Assembly: GCA_037833965.1 (NCBI GenBank) | Contig: AP031358.1 | Span: 16,934,001-16,998,000, forward strand | Direction of reading: 5' to 3' | From: Marchantia polymorpha subsp. ruderalis | Lineage: Eukaryota > Streptophyta > Marchantiopsida > Marchantiales > Marchantiaceae | Length of the DNA: 64,000 bases | Part shown: positions 25,444 to 37,700 of the stretch, piece by piece | How the letters are laid out: each line of letters starts with the position of its first letter | Position numbering within the stretch: the first letter of the stretch is position 1 | Notes under the pieces: generated by a model | Database searches by the model: none | What the model was told of the DNA's origin: nothing | The model's input: the letters and a program-made list of their open reading frames with translations, nothing else | Made by a program: the position numbers and the translations under genes

Positions 25444-26935
25444 ACAGACTGATCGCCATGAGACGAAAGTCACGGTTCAGATGACATCTGCCCGTGTGCT
25501 ATCAAAAGTAGAGCTGAGTTGTTGATATTATGTGTGGAATCTTTTCTTTCACACATGAAATTTAAGACTCAAACGGGCGATTCATGATTCGAAGTTTGAC
25601 CGACTCCATAAACCAGACAACATTATCAGCTGCACGATTTCCTTTGAATGTGAGTCGAAGTACATGAGAAACCTGACTTTCGAAGAGGATATAGCAGGTT
25701 AAGCTGAGATTTCGCCAGTCAAGCCTTTCGTGAGCTCAAGCTCTCGTTCGTTGCATGTAGTTAAAGAGTGTCGAGGCTATGAGCGCCAACAAGAAGCTAA
25801 GCTGAGATTACGTGCAGTGATTACTGTGCGCTCACCGACGCTTGACGATGTGTATTTTACAACGAAGTAACCAGATTGGACGGTGAATCTTTTCCACCTG
25901 CCTGGGTCCATAAGCTAAGCTTTAAAATCAACAGTTACAAAGCAAAACTGATGTTTTCTAATCTCAAGGCCATGTTTTCGAATTCCGACTTTCTACGTTG
26001 GAGATTAATTTCCGCACTAAATGGCATTCGCAAACCAGCACTATCTGTTTGAGACCTCATCGATGAGAATCGCCTGCACTGTCTACAAAATCGGTCTGAC
26101 TTGAAACTGAAATTCTACACACAGACCAAAAGATCTGGAAAGCATCTTTTGGGCTGTGTGTAACGTTGTGTACAGTATCGTAAAAGATGAGATCAAAGAT
26201 GAAACTGTTACAGCTGCTAACGAAAGCTTGGGATATGGTGTCATTGATTCGTCTAAAAACAGTAAAGCCAAAAGCTTCGTTAGCCTGTTCAAGCCTGAAC
26301 ATCGAAATGAGGTAGGATCAGAGATATTCCCCAATATGCTGTAGGAATACGAATGTCGAAGTAACTGTTATATTATATGTAGTTCGAGAAGGGTCCTGAG
26401 GTAATATGTAGATGAAGATTAACAACATAGTACAATCAGCCTATCATTGTGACCATTGATACCTAATCATCCTTGGCTGTAAGAAGCACAAAAATATCTC
26501 TGTGGATCCCCTGATCAAAAGTCTTAGCAGAGCACTAGGAAAATGGATCCGCTTCTGGTTGGAAGCATAAGAATCGTCTATCATGTACTGCAGAGTCACC
26601 AGATCTAGAAGGCAAATCAAAGAATCAAAGAAACGTACTTGTCATATAGTTCGATAGAATTACATACTAATCTCGTCATGAATGCTGATGCAGTCTAGAT
26701 TTTTCCACCGCATGTGTTCCAAGAGAAATCATTGAGACCTTGGAACGGGATGTAAGGCCGCGTGACCTTCACCTGCATTGTTACTGACAGACTCGTCGGG
26801 AAGAGTATCAGACAAAGGGAGACCAACCATTTCTACGAAGCCAACAGTTGACATTCCAGTGCACGCGTGGACCACAGCCCTTCTGCTCTGGACTCTTGAA
26901 AATATCGACAACACCGACAGCAAGTACAGACTGGG

Positions 26936-27077
26936 TTCTGATACGTGCGATATTCCTCTACTTGTTTGGACCCCAATCTACCAGAACTTGGTCGATCGAC
27001 CCGCAAGGAAAGAATGGCTTCTGAAACGTGCTGTATTCCTCTCGATGTTTGGACCGCAATGTACTAGAACTTTGCGT
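26936..27077. repeat. 83-bp tandem duplication, diverged
   Basis: TTCTGATACGTGCGATATTCC at 26936 is echoed at 27019 with matching downstream text (TTTGGACC.CAAT.TAC.AGAACTT). A weaker third echo (ACATTCC..TGGACC) lies near 26850. The period is not a multiple of three, so the open frame over it (26778-27095) is probably accidental. Confidence 0.65.
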
Positions 27078-29385
27078 CAGATTCTCCGGTTGTAAGAAGT
27101 AACTGCAGTATTAAATCTCGCCAGGAGGCACCCTCTATTGGATCAGAGAATTAACGAGCCTACAAGATGATCTTACTGATCACATTCACCTCGGATTTTC
27201 ACGTTTCTGTAATCTGACTTTTAATCTTCAGCTTTTGGTCTGTTTACACAGAATGTGAAGCCATCAATTACCAAAGTAAGATTAGTTCCGGTCTGAACGC
27301 AAACTGCACATCCATACGCTCTACAATATTCACTTTCCGGACCCAAGCTACGCCATCGGATGAGCAAACTCTCAATGGACTGAAGATCAACAACAAAGCG
27401 TGACAATTTGCGTCTCGAAAAGACCCACGGAATTTACAAAACCTCTTCAAAATCTGTCATGAATAGAGATGTTTGATCACGTTTTCTAAGGGGTCCTCGA
27501 GGATGTTATAAGGAAAAGTCCTCAGCATGAGAGCAAGTTAGTCATAAAAATTCACCTGGGCTGAAGCTGTTTGTGCAAAAAAAATTCTTTTCTCAAAAAT
27601 TCCAAATTTTCCATACTTCTGGGCAGACGCTAACTTGTTTAAATTGATGGACTGTGAGTTGTTGATTTTTGAAAGGCTTGATTTTACAGCCAATGAGGGA
27701 AGGTAAATTCATGTGCCAGACCTATTGTGAAAGGAACCATTTTCAGAGACTAGAAGTGTGTGCTAGTGTAGATATTAATAACGGATTTATTATTAAATGT
27801 CCTCTGCAATTGCGTTTCCCCAATGTAGCCGGAAACCAGTTTGCGGGGCTCAGTCATCTGGAGGACGTTAACAGTTAGGTGAACTAAAACCTGCCAATAG
27901 GTAAAGACATCACGTGAGTGCAAAGCCTTCCGTTGCAAACTCGGATCAGAATGTTCCTGATGACTCCTCAGTCCTTCCTCGTAGATGTAGGTCACATGTT
28001 CAATGATTCGCTTTCAGGATGCGTTATACAGGTTACTAAATCTTTAAAAACAATGACTTCAACCAGGAGTAATTTAAATAAACACGAATGACGCAGTACT
28101 CATCCGAAATTACAAACCTCATGGAAGCAATCTACGAGGAGGAGAAAAGTAGAACATTCAAACCGAGCATAGAAAAGAGTAAATCATACGAACAAGTGTG
28201 CCTCTCTGAAAAGAACATCTCCTCACAACAATTCAGAGCTAGGCAAAATAACTCTTACATTCACAAAGTGCATCTATGTGCTATGAGAAAATTATTTGAT
28301 GGATCCTGCGAAAAGCAACACACTTGACTGGACCCAACAGGTTTTATTTAACCTTATGGACCCCTATACGCCTTGCAGCCCACGGTCAACAATGTTCCAA
28401 TAAAATCTGGTTTTATGCATGATTCAAGATGGATTATCAGGTGATTTGGGATAAGAAGCTTGCGATTTTTCTTCGGATGTAGTCACGCCATTACATTCTG
28501 GGGAAGTACTTCAGCCTCATGGCCGTAATAATGTGGATATCTTCCTTTGAAGTTATCAGCGAGGCAAATTCAAACATATATTCTCTTCAGCTCTGTTGCG
28601 TTTATGCTTGTCTTCTGTAAAATGTCACAATTGCAATTGTCCTAGACAGATATTTGTTCGATACCTTTGTAGTACTGTGTTGTCTACTCCTGTCTACTTG
28701 CTGCGCTGGCCGAATTTATAATAAAACCGTTCGATTCATCATCATCCGCTCTTGTTGATACCCTAGTTTCTATTCTCTCTTGACCTTGTTATCATCGCGA
28801 CAAAGTTATCTCTACTACCGGATTCATAAATAAGGTCTGAAATTTAGTGAAATAGATGGTTTAGCAAATATAAAACGTCATTTCCTTATAAAGCTTATGA
28901 CATGACATGACAGTCGCAAAAATATTCTCTCCCGTGAGATTATGTTAGCCCGATGATGGCAGCCACTCCCCCACACTATAGCGCAAATTATCGAGTTATA
29001 AGAATTTTTATTGGAATATAATTGACGATTGGTTACATGGTCATCCGGGGATGTCCGATTAAATTAAATTGAAACTTGTTGGATACCATCAAATGTGTTG
29101 CTTTTTTCAAAGGTTAAATCAAGTAATTTTCTAAATTGCTATATATGACAAATAATTTGCTTAAAAAATTTGTATTATATTATTGACATACCCCAATTTC
29201 ACATATAATCATACTGAAAACAATCATATATGGAGTACATATGAAAAACTGGATATAATTTTTAAGTTATACATAGATAGTTTTCATTTAATATTTTTTT
29301 TAAACTGAACTACACATTTATTCACAAGATTATCATAAATATATTGGACTGATCTTTCTACTCAATATCAAGCGGATTCATCATA

Positions 29386-29472
29386 TGGAATTCAAGGAAT
29401 GATCTTACATCATTCAATTCATACAACATCTGGAATTCAAGGAATGATCTCACATATATCAATTCATACAAA
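29386..29472. repeat. 45-bp tandem duplication
   Basis: The block starting TGGAATTCAAGGAATGATCT at 29386 recurs at 29431, followed in both by CAATTCATACAA. It lies inside the AT-rich block. Confidence 0.8.
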
Positions 29473-31803
29473 GGTGATATATGTGTTAATGTATACAAAA
29501 TCTCCACCTCAATTGATGTTACAATCTAAGAAAGTTAAGGTTGATTTCATTTACAAGGTTTTGTAAATAGAATATCAAAAAAGTATAAGAAAGTTCTACA
29601 CTATATAATCTTAGAGTCATTTATTACATATTTATTATATTCATTTGATTGAAACATACATAATTTTTTAACATCATTTGCAATACAGTGTATAGGAAAA
29701 ATTTAATAAAGCTTTTCATTCAAAATCTAAATACAAAAAGTGATGAAAAAATCCTACTTTTTTAATAAATGAAAAACCATCATTTAAATATATTTTTATT
29801 TATATTCAACTCAGAAAATAAAATTGATAATACTTTAAACAACATTTAGTGTGTACATATCACAATTTAAGTTCTGTATGTAATTATTACAATAATATAA
29901 AGATAATTTTTTTAAGTTTAGAAGATTTCTATGTAGAAAGTATGTTTGTAAATAGTTCAAAGACAAACGTAGTTAAAATCACCAAAACTACTATAAATTT
30001 GGGAGATTTCATGTAAGGATTGAACTTCATTAAAAAGTTGCCCAAATTTTTAATCAAAATCTCTTCATAAAATAGAAATTCTATATAGATTTCTATGTTG
30101 CGGTTAACTCTATATGCGGAGTAGTGTAACCATTTATTCATAATAGTCTGTTAGGATTGGGGTTTTTAAACCCCTTGTTGCTCGTCTGTTTGCCCCCATT
30201 GCGTATCTTATCAAAGTTCATTTAACTTTGCCCGTGTACGTAGCCACTTACTCGTGTACACTCTTCTTTTTTTGTATTTTTGAGTGCTTATTATCATATA
30301 AAATTATAAAATTATATGGAAAAAATAATTTCTTATTTCTTATATTAAAAAAGATTCACTCATAAAATTAATTGCTGAAAAATAATCAATACATTTAAAC
30401 ATCAAAAATTTATTTTTTTTATCTCAAAAAATTGCACATTGCTTTTGTAAGAATTTCTTTTTTTGATGGTAATTCTTACAAATATATTTATCAGATTGAT
30501 TTTTTATTACAAAATATTTTACAAAAATAAATTTTTATCTCAAAAATAGCCAACAGTAGTTAATATCACATTTAAAATTTGCTTAAGATAAGTGGTATAA
30601 CTTTATATAATTTTCAATTAATTTAAAAATATTTTTTCTTCAATTTTTCTCAAAATAAAAAAAATACTCAAATTGATTCTTAGGATATGCATATATTTTA
30701 TTAAGAGAATGTTAGGTATATGGATTTTCAAAAATGTATTCAAAAAGTGGAATGAAATGAATATGAAAGTAGAATTTTGATGAAATATTTTTAAATTTAT
30801 ATGTGCTAAATATTGAAATAAATCATTTTATAAATATGGAAATACTTTCCAGCTTATTTCAATAAAAAAAAAGATAAATAAATCATAATTATTAATAAAC
30901 GCATTACATTTATGTTATACTGAGAATGGAGTGAAGTTTTATAACATTTAGATCAACTAAAAAAATACCATTTTTTGAATTTACTCTGTTTTTACTGAAT
31001 TTACTCCTTAAAAATAATCTTCTGTTTGAAAATTCAAATTTGATTTGAGTCCAAAAAAACTAGCCTTTTTCTTTTTTCTATGTCAATTTTTTCATATTAC
31101 TTTTAACATATATCTAAAAAGTCGTTTCCTGATTGAAAGACCTTGTAAGTCGATGAATAAACAAAAAAAATTCCATGAAAAAAGGAATTGATCTACATTA
31201 GAAGAGAATAATCTAGATAATTACTAGCATTATTTAGATGCATATAGTAATCAAATTAATTTTGACGTGTGAAAAGTTTTTTCTCAATAGAGGGGAAAAA
31301 ATTCTTTAGGATTTTTACGTCTAAAGTAATTCTTCTCTTGATAAACCACGAGCATTTATTGGTACCAAACATTTTCAATTAAATCTGTTCTGATATTCAC
31401 TGTGTCATTCTATGAACCGATTATAACTAAGCCATCTGTATCTTAACCTCCAAGTCATTTTATCGTGTAACCTGTCATGCATTGATTCCCTGTTTTACCT
31501 GTAAGACTGAGCCATATTCCATGTCCTTCCAATTGATTCCTGCACTTCTTTGATTGAAGCAATCATAATACTTACTTTCCTTTGAGTCTATAATAAGTGA
31601 CATCACAGTTGGAAAATAAAATCATTTTGAAATCATCAATTGCACGAAAATGTGATTCTCCAGTGAGGTGATCAAAACGAGATTTCACCGCAAGCATTTG
31701 ATAGAACTTTTCACACTTTGAGAAGATAGATCAATAAAGATCTGCATAGATTTTTATGAAATGCCCAAAATTATTTCAAGAAATTATGGCTTGCATGATT
31801 GGT

Positions 31804-31840
31804 GCAGCATATATGTTATATGATATAACATATGAGCTGC
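31804..31840. repeat. 18-bp imperfect inverted repeat with 1-nt centre
   Basis: GCAGC + 2 mismatches + ATATGTTATAT (31804-31821), a central G, then the reverse complement to 31840. Sixteen of eighteen positions pair. Confidence 0.85.
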
Positions 31841-32140
31841 TCCGAGGCTCAGTGTCTCAGATATTGACCTCATTAACCTTCAGACAGAGCACATCAAGTG
31901 AAGTCCTTTTCTGCAGCGTTCGTCATGAAGTGGAGGGTCGCATCTAAGGACCAGCGTCTTCAGATTCGCCTGACCTCGGATTTTGTAACAAACCAATGAA
32001 TTAGAAGCAGAACCAAACAACTCAGGACACAGATGGCGGCCTGAGTCGTTGTCCGACACCTCGGAAATTCTTCATCGCATAAGGGGACAAGGGATTTTCT
32101 GCCTAAACTGATCGACAAAGCTATTCTCTAATCTTGCAAA

Positions 32141-32168
32141 TTGAAATCGTGGTCCCCCACGATTTCAA
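32141..32168. repeat. 12-bp perfect inverted repeat with 4-nt loop
   Basis: TTGAAATCGTGG (32141-32152) pairs exactly with 32157-32168 around TCCC. Confidence 0.9.
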
Positions 32169-33499
32169 CTCCTCCTGTCGCGAAGTGATTCAGAACTGTC
32201 GAAAATACTTAGACTGGAAATGACGTCCGACAAAGCTTGGCTGAAGTGATTTCGTCGTGACACCAAGTAGTATAGAAAAAATTCGAAATGAAATCATCAA
32301 GCACAATGGGGCCAAATGGAAGAATGCTAATAATAGTACTCATCAATTCCCACAAGAAGTAAATCATCGGCTTGATTACCAACAGTGACATAATCGGAAA
32401 ACTATCTTCTATCCTATCCCAAATATGAAGGTTTTGAAACAAGACTGACATACGATGTTTTATCACCTACTATCATCGCCATTCTATCCATATTAGCATT
32501 AGCTAGCACTGCACAAAGGTTTTAATCCTCTTTGTGAAATTATAGTTAAAGTGAGTTAAATAAAATGATATGTTATAGTGCTTAGCATCATAATATATTG
32601 CATCTTCTTTCATAAACATGTGCAAATCTGTATCCATTCTTTTGACCATACAGATTATAGATATATAGTTATATTTAACACATGTAAATCACAGTCTAAA
32701 AATCATATCGTGAATTTTGTAATTAATATACTCAAAAACTATTATCATCTTACTTGTCACCTTTTGAAAAGTTGAAGATTGATATTCAACTCTTATGATA
32801 AATGTATCACGTCTAGAATCAAAATCATCAGAATGTCTTTAATCGTAATTTGACTCTCCACTCAAGTTTATATGTCTTATTAACTGTAACATACTACCCA
32901 CTTTGCCACCAACTTTACTACCAAACATATGAGATATCCAGAAGACTTTGCAAATATCACATCCTTAATAATTTCACACTTACCTATTATTCGCCCATCA
33001 TCTTTGCATCCCGTCATTTCGAATATTTGATGCAATTAGATTAGTAGCAAATTTAATTCTGGACAATGAAGACATGTAACATGATCAACAATAAATTCAT
33101 CATTGTAAAAAATTAACTAGTGCAAATGAACAAACCAAATTATATGGTTCAGCCATGATTGTTTCTCATTTTCAAAACAAGAACCCCAAAAAAATATTTC
33201 AATATAATACTACAGATTATTAAATACTAATATAGAGTATGCTAAAACTATGGATACCTCAGAATATATTATCAACCCCCAGTTCAAATGACGGAAAACG
33301 AAAAAAAATGTGATATTCGGTTGTTATTGACTGAATTTTTCCTTGAATGACAACTTAGTATATGTAAATGATATCATCATGTATGTCTATCCTTTGAGAA
33401 TTCAACCATAATACAATGATAATAACTCAACCTTCTATATGGAATTTGCAAAGATGAATGATATGAAATTCAAGCATTCTATAATATAGGTGTTTATTG

Positions 33500-34729
33500 G
33501 ATCTATATTTTCAGGCTATGTTTTCATCAAAAGAGATTATCTCTCTACGCTTTCTTGTCGTCCTCGCGGTGGGCGTTTGGCGCCACCGAGGCTTGCATGT
33601 TGCCATAAGATACGTATTATTTACAAGGGGATATTTATTTCGCAGTCTGCACTGACTAGACTGTCATCCAGATTGCGATGAAATTCTGTGTGCTTTTCGT
33701 TCGTACACGGGCAGACCAGCAGACCAGTGATGGATGGTACTGAACTGAACAGGGGGGAGTGGAGTGCTGGAGGTGTACCGCCTAATACAGTATATGGAAA
33801 GAGGTCTCAGAAACAGAGTCATGTTCAATGATTGTGACTTCCGTCAGCGGCTGCTGGAAGGCTATGAATGGAGCCCCAGCAGCTACGTGCTTCCAAAGCT
33901 TCTGCAGGCTCAAAGTTCCCAGACTTCATGGGCCAATAAAATTATTCGTTCTACACTTGAGAGCTGCCCATCGCGCAGTATGGGACAGGCGGCCGAACCA
34001 GGACCTGCAAAGATGGATCCCAGGAAACACCTGCAGCTGAATAAACTACTGAAAGTGATTGCAGTAATGTCCCAGCCATTCTGAAAGATAGACGGCTTGA
34101 CTGAACTGGCTTGTGCTGCTGGCTTTCGGGCTGGTTGGACCGGACCAGAACAGACCGCACCAGAAGGTACTTCTGCTGGAAAGGAGTCCTAGTATATCCC
34201 TGCGCTTTATTGCATCCAGAATGCTCAACATGATCCATGATGTTATATTCCAACGAGGAAAAGGGGGAACAAATCTAAGTATCTAAGTATCTGTGACGGA
34301 GCAAGAATCTGGTCATAGCTGCTGACTTCGCAGCTAAGAAAAGAACTCTCCCAGTGAGTTGAAAGTAAGGAACGATCATGAGTCGGAGAAAAATAGCGAA
34401 CTCTTTGGTCATGCTGTAGTCCGGAGTAAAGCCACTGAACGCCGTGCGGGATTCGGCTGGAAATAGTCGTCAGTGAAGATCGAAGTTCACGCTTGTATTG
34501 CCCTTCACGATCGGTCTTCCTGTAACTGTCTATACCTTATGATTTGATATTTCGGCATCCTTCAAATTCAGATTGCTCTCATAGTATGATCGGACTTCTT
34601 CTGGCTTTTGGAAATTGTCTTCACGAAAGTTCGAACAATTTCTTTTCTTTCTTTCGTCACAGATATGTGATTGTTCAAACACGCAGGGCAGGCCAGCATC
34701 CATATAGACTGCGCACCGCTGGAGAGAAA
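33500..34729 (+). other. Upstream region of NAPE-PLD
   Basis: GC returns to normal after the AT-rich block. An open frame at 33764-34084 (+) shows no known motif. Promoter elements are not obvious; the leader of NAPE-PLD probably lies in the right half. Confidence 0.4.
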
Positions 34730-37700
34730 ATGGGATCCGACGACAAAGAGCATCACCTTGGAGGGGGGTTTCGAAATCCGTGGCCTTCACATTCATTCGA
34801 AGGATCTATCGCCGAGTTTTTCAGGATGATAGTCAGGGGGGTATGTATATTTGAGTTAGCAGATCGCAAGTAGCTGTGAAGTGAATTGCTCTTTCATAGA
34901 TCTAATTGTGTAGGAATCTTGGAAAATTTCTTCACTCTTTACGATCAATCAAAGAACACGGTTTATTAAAGATTCTCAAGTACTATGACAATCACTGCAC
35001 GAATATCGATAGTCGTTAGATTTCCACAGTATATGCAACAACTCGTGATGCCACTGTTCGGCTCAACCTGATGCTTTATGTATGTCTCGCCCTGCAGGAC
35101 TGGGACAGAAGCCAAACGACACCGTCTGCGGAAGTGAGAGCACAATTGGGAACACCACTAAAAACCGAAATAGGACGGCTCATGAAACCCCCAGTTGGCC
35201 TTGTACAGGTGAGATTCAATCCAGTTTGTCTACAGCTTTGTGTTCTTGTTAAAATCGTAGGACCGAGATTCTCTGGTTGGAAATCCCAACAACGCCTACT
35301 AGCCTTGAAGTTGAAAACAGGCCACGCCAGAAGTTAGTTGTCAGAATATGTTAAACGCTTGTACAAATTGTTCGATGTCACAGGATTTCTCGGAATTAAG
35401 TCTTCTAGGTAGTTCAACTGATATTTCTAGACTTGACAGAAGAACCACCGGTTGTTACAAATTTCTCACAAACCAGTCGAGGAGGTGGAAACACTGAACT
35501 CTGGGAGAGTCAGTGTCCAGTCCGTGCAAGAGCCACGGTTCAGCACCAGCTAGATTTTGGACATTTGAAATTGTCCAAGCACCCGTGTCTGGTCCTACTT
35601 CACCCGAAGGTCTGTAAACTGAACTATGTCTAGAAATCACTGCCTCTGATACACTAACCCTAGGTATTAATTACGCAGAAGGAGTTACAAATAAAATGCA
35701 CTCTGCGGAGGGATTATTTATGGTATTTTGAGAAGCGGTAAATTAAAGAAGAAATAACGCCATGAACTGAGGGTCCTCGAGGGTCAATGAGTACCCTCAC
35801 TGTAGGCAAAACACGTGTCATTTGAGCACACTTTTTCTACAAAGTATTGTCTAATTTTTTTCATGCTCTCTTGACTTTAAGAAAGCATTATTCGACTTTC
35901 GAGAAATCTCAAGTCCATCATAGCGAATGTTCTACTTTTCTAGCTTCGATTCTCTCTCCGCAACTGCCATGCGCTGCATGTGCAGTTGTCATCTTGCTGA
36001 AAGCAGAACGTCCTTTCAAATTGAAAGAATGATGGCAATCACATCTCTGAAATTTCACCGTATGTACAAAGATACATCGAGAACGATGAATGAACTTTAG
36101 GGCCACTGTGCATAATCATTAAAAAATGACTAGTAACAGTCATACTTAACTGTTTGTTAGTTAGTACGTACGACCCAAATACGCGCTGTGTTCAGCGCGT
36201 ATTTGGGTACTAACTAACTAACTAACTAAGCTATTAGCGCGGAGCAAACCGAGTTCTAATAGCTTTCTGAAAGAAGAGCCGGACACTAATCATTGATATT
36301 AGGACCTTGGGTACTGCTATAGGATTAGGTTGCCTTCTAGACTTGGACAGCATGTAAGCATATTTTTTTGGCTGGATAAGAAAAAGCCGTACCCACTTAG
36401 TAGTCATGATTGGCTCATGTCAATTCAGCAAAGTACAACAGGTGAGTTAGTCACCATACAGAACCATCAGCCAGAACTTAGGAGACGAGAACAGTTGCCC
36501 GCTCCCATTTACGTGGAGCACCGTCCAAGCTACCGTCTCCCCGAGGATGATCACACTAAGTACACTACTGCACCGGAGACAAAGTGCAATCATTAACTTA
36601 AACTTGATACAAGCGGTATTCTAATCCGTCTTGGTTTGAGAGAGACATGCTAATGATTTCCCCTTTAGTATCAGCAGTAAATCTGCCGAGGCAGATTTCT
36701 TATGAATATTAATTATACAAGGAGGCATCATTGTGGTGCCCCGATTAAAGTATATCATACTTATAGCACCAGTGCAGATTAGACACGTAAATTTGTTTCT
36801 ACCAGTGAAACCGTTTTCAGATTGGAGTTGCCATAGTTTTGTTCTGCTTTGGGTTCTGGATTTGTCGCATTTGCAGTATGCTGTACTTACTGCGTTGAAT
36901 TCTGCGTCATTCCCAAGACTTCACATGAACCTATCATCAGTATCAAACGTCATCATAATGAATAGTGGATGAGACAGAGCGTGAAGTACATGATAGAATG
37001 ATATGATTAAGTGTGTAGTTGTTATAAAGGAACTTCCGTTTGTGACTTGTCAAGTGACAGGGCTTCGCATTTGAAAGAACCCTCACAAGCTTGTATATCG
37101 GTAATAAATCAAGTTTATCATTGATTATCAAAAGTTCAACGCATCACACTATTGGTAACTGAGTTTTAGTTGGTTAAAAAATTTAAGACAAGTGCATGTC
37201 AGAACACAGACCTTTCGGGCTACACTATCTGTTTCGCAGCAATGTACGGGAAAGGAGAGTTGCTGAGCCTACGTACAGTCTCTGAGCACATCCTCCTATT
37301 TGTATGTGAACTCGCCGTAAATAGACTCTCTGGAAGCGTTGTTACATACATAGGATATAAAGCAATGGGCTACTTTATAACCCTTTTGGCTCTGGGTACC
37401 TAGTGAATTACCCCATGTATCCCCATGTATTCTACCTTCAAAAAATTCGTAAATCACTTCGGCATTTTGAGGACGTGAAGGAACCGAATGCACCTAAAAT
37501 GATAAAGCATGCTTGGTAAATTGTCCGTCTCGTATATTTTCTGGGATATTGTCAGATTACATCTGCTCAGCTATAACTCAGCATCTGAACATGTCGTCTC
37601 CTTTCGTAGATCGAAGGCCTGCTATTTTGTGACTTCTCACCTTCAGAGTCTAAGTGGCATGCGAGTATTACCGTCAGGAGTAGGAGCATGCCATCTTTAG

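Larger units (their letters stand above)
18800..28700. other. Unassigned region, no gene recognised
   Basis: About 10 kb of ordinary base composition. A few open frames look more protein-like than their neighbours: 20126-20359 (-, ending FCKIKAKSLWSNKDCVMA) and 21952-22230 (-, starting MRSLSISFLFGTMSRLL). Neither has a family I recognise, and both could be single exons of undetected genes. The region also holds four local hairpins and the 83-bp repeat. Confidence 0.5.
28800..33500. other. AT-rich block without genes
   Basis: Strongly A/T-dominated, with long poly-A/T runs and only sub-100-codon frames. A small GC-richer patch with a poly-T start lies at 30150-30240. No transposase, reverse transcriptase or terminal repeat was recognised. 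Confidence 0.6.

Noticed and set aside
30229-33709. 12-bp inverted match TGCCCGTGTACG at 30229 and 33698, as possible terminal repeats of a 3.5-kb transposon
   Set aside because: Similarity stops after 12 bp, flanks show no target-site duplication, and many 12-bp inverted matches are expected between distant sites in 64 kb.
35433-36596. Extra exons within NAPE-PLD intron 2
   Set aside because: Short open frames exist, but the flanking exons already join without a gap relative to the known enzyme.
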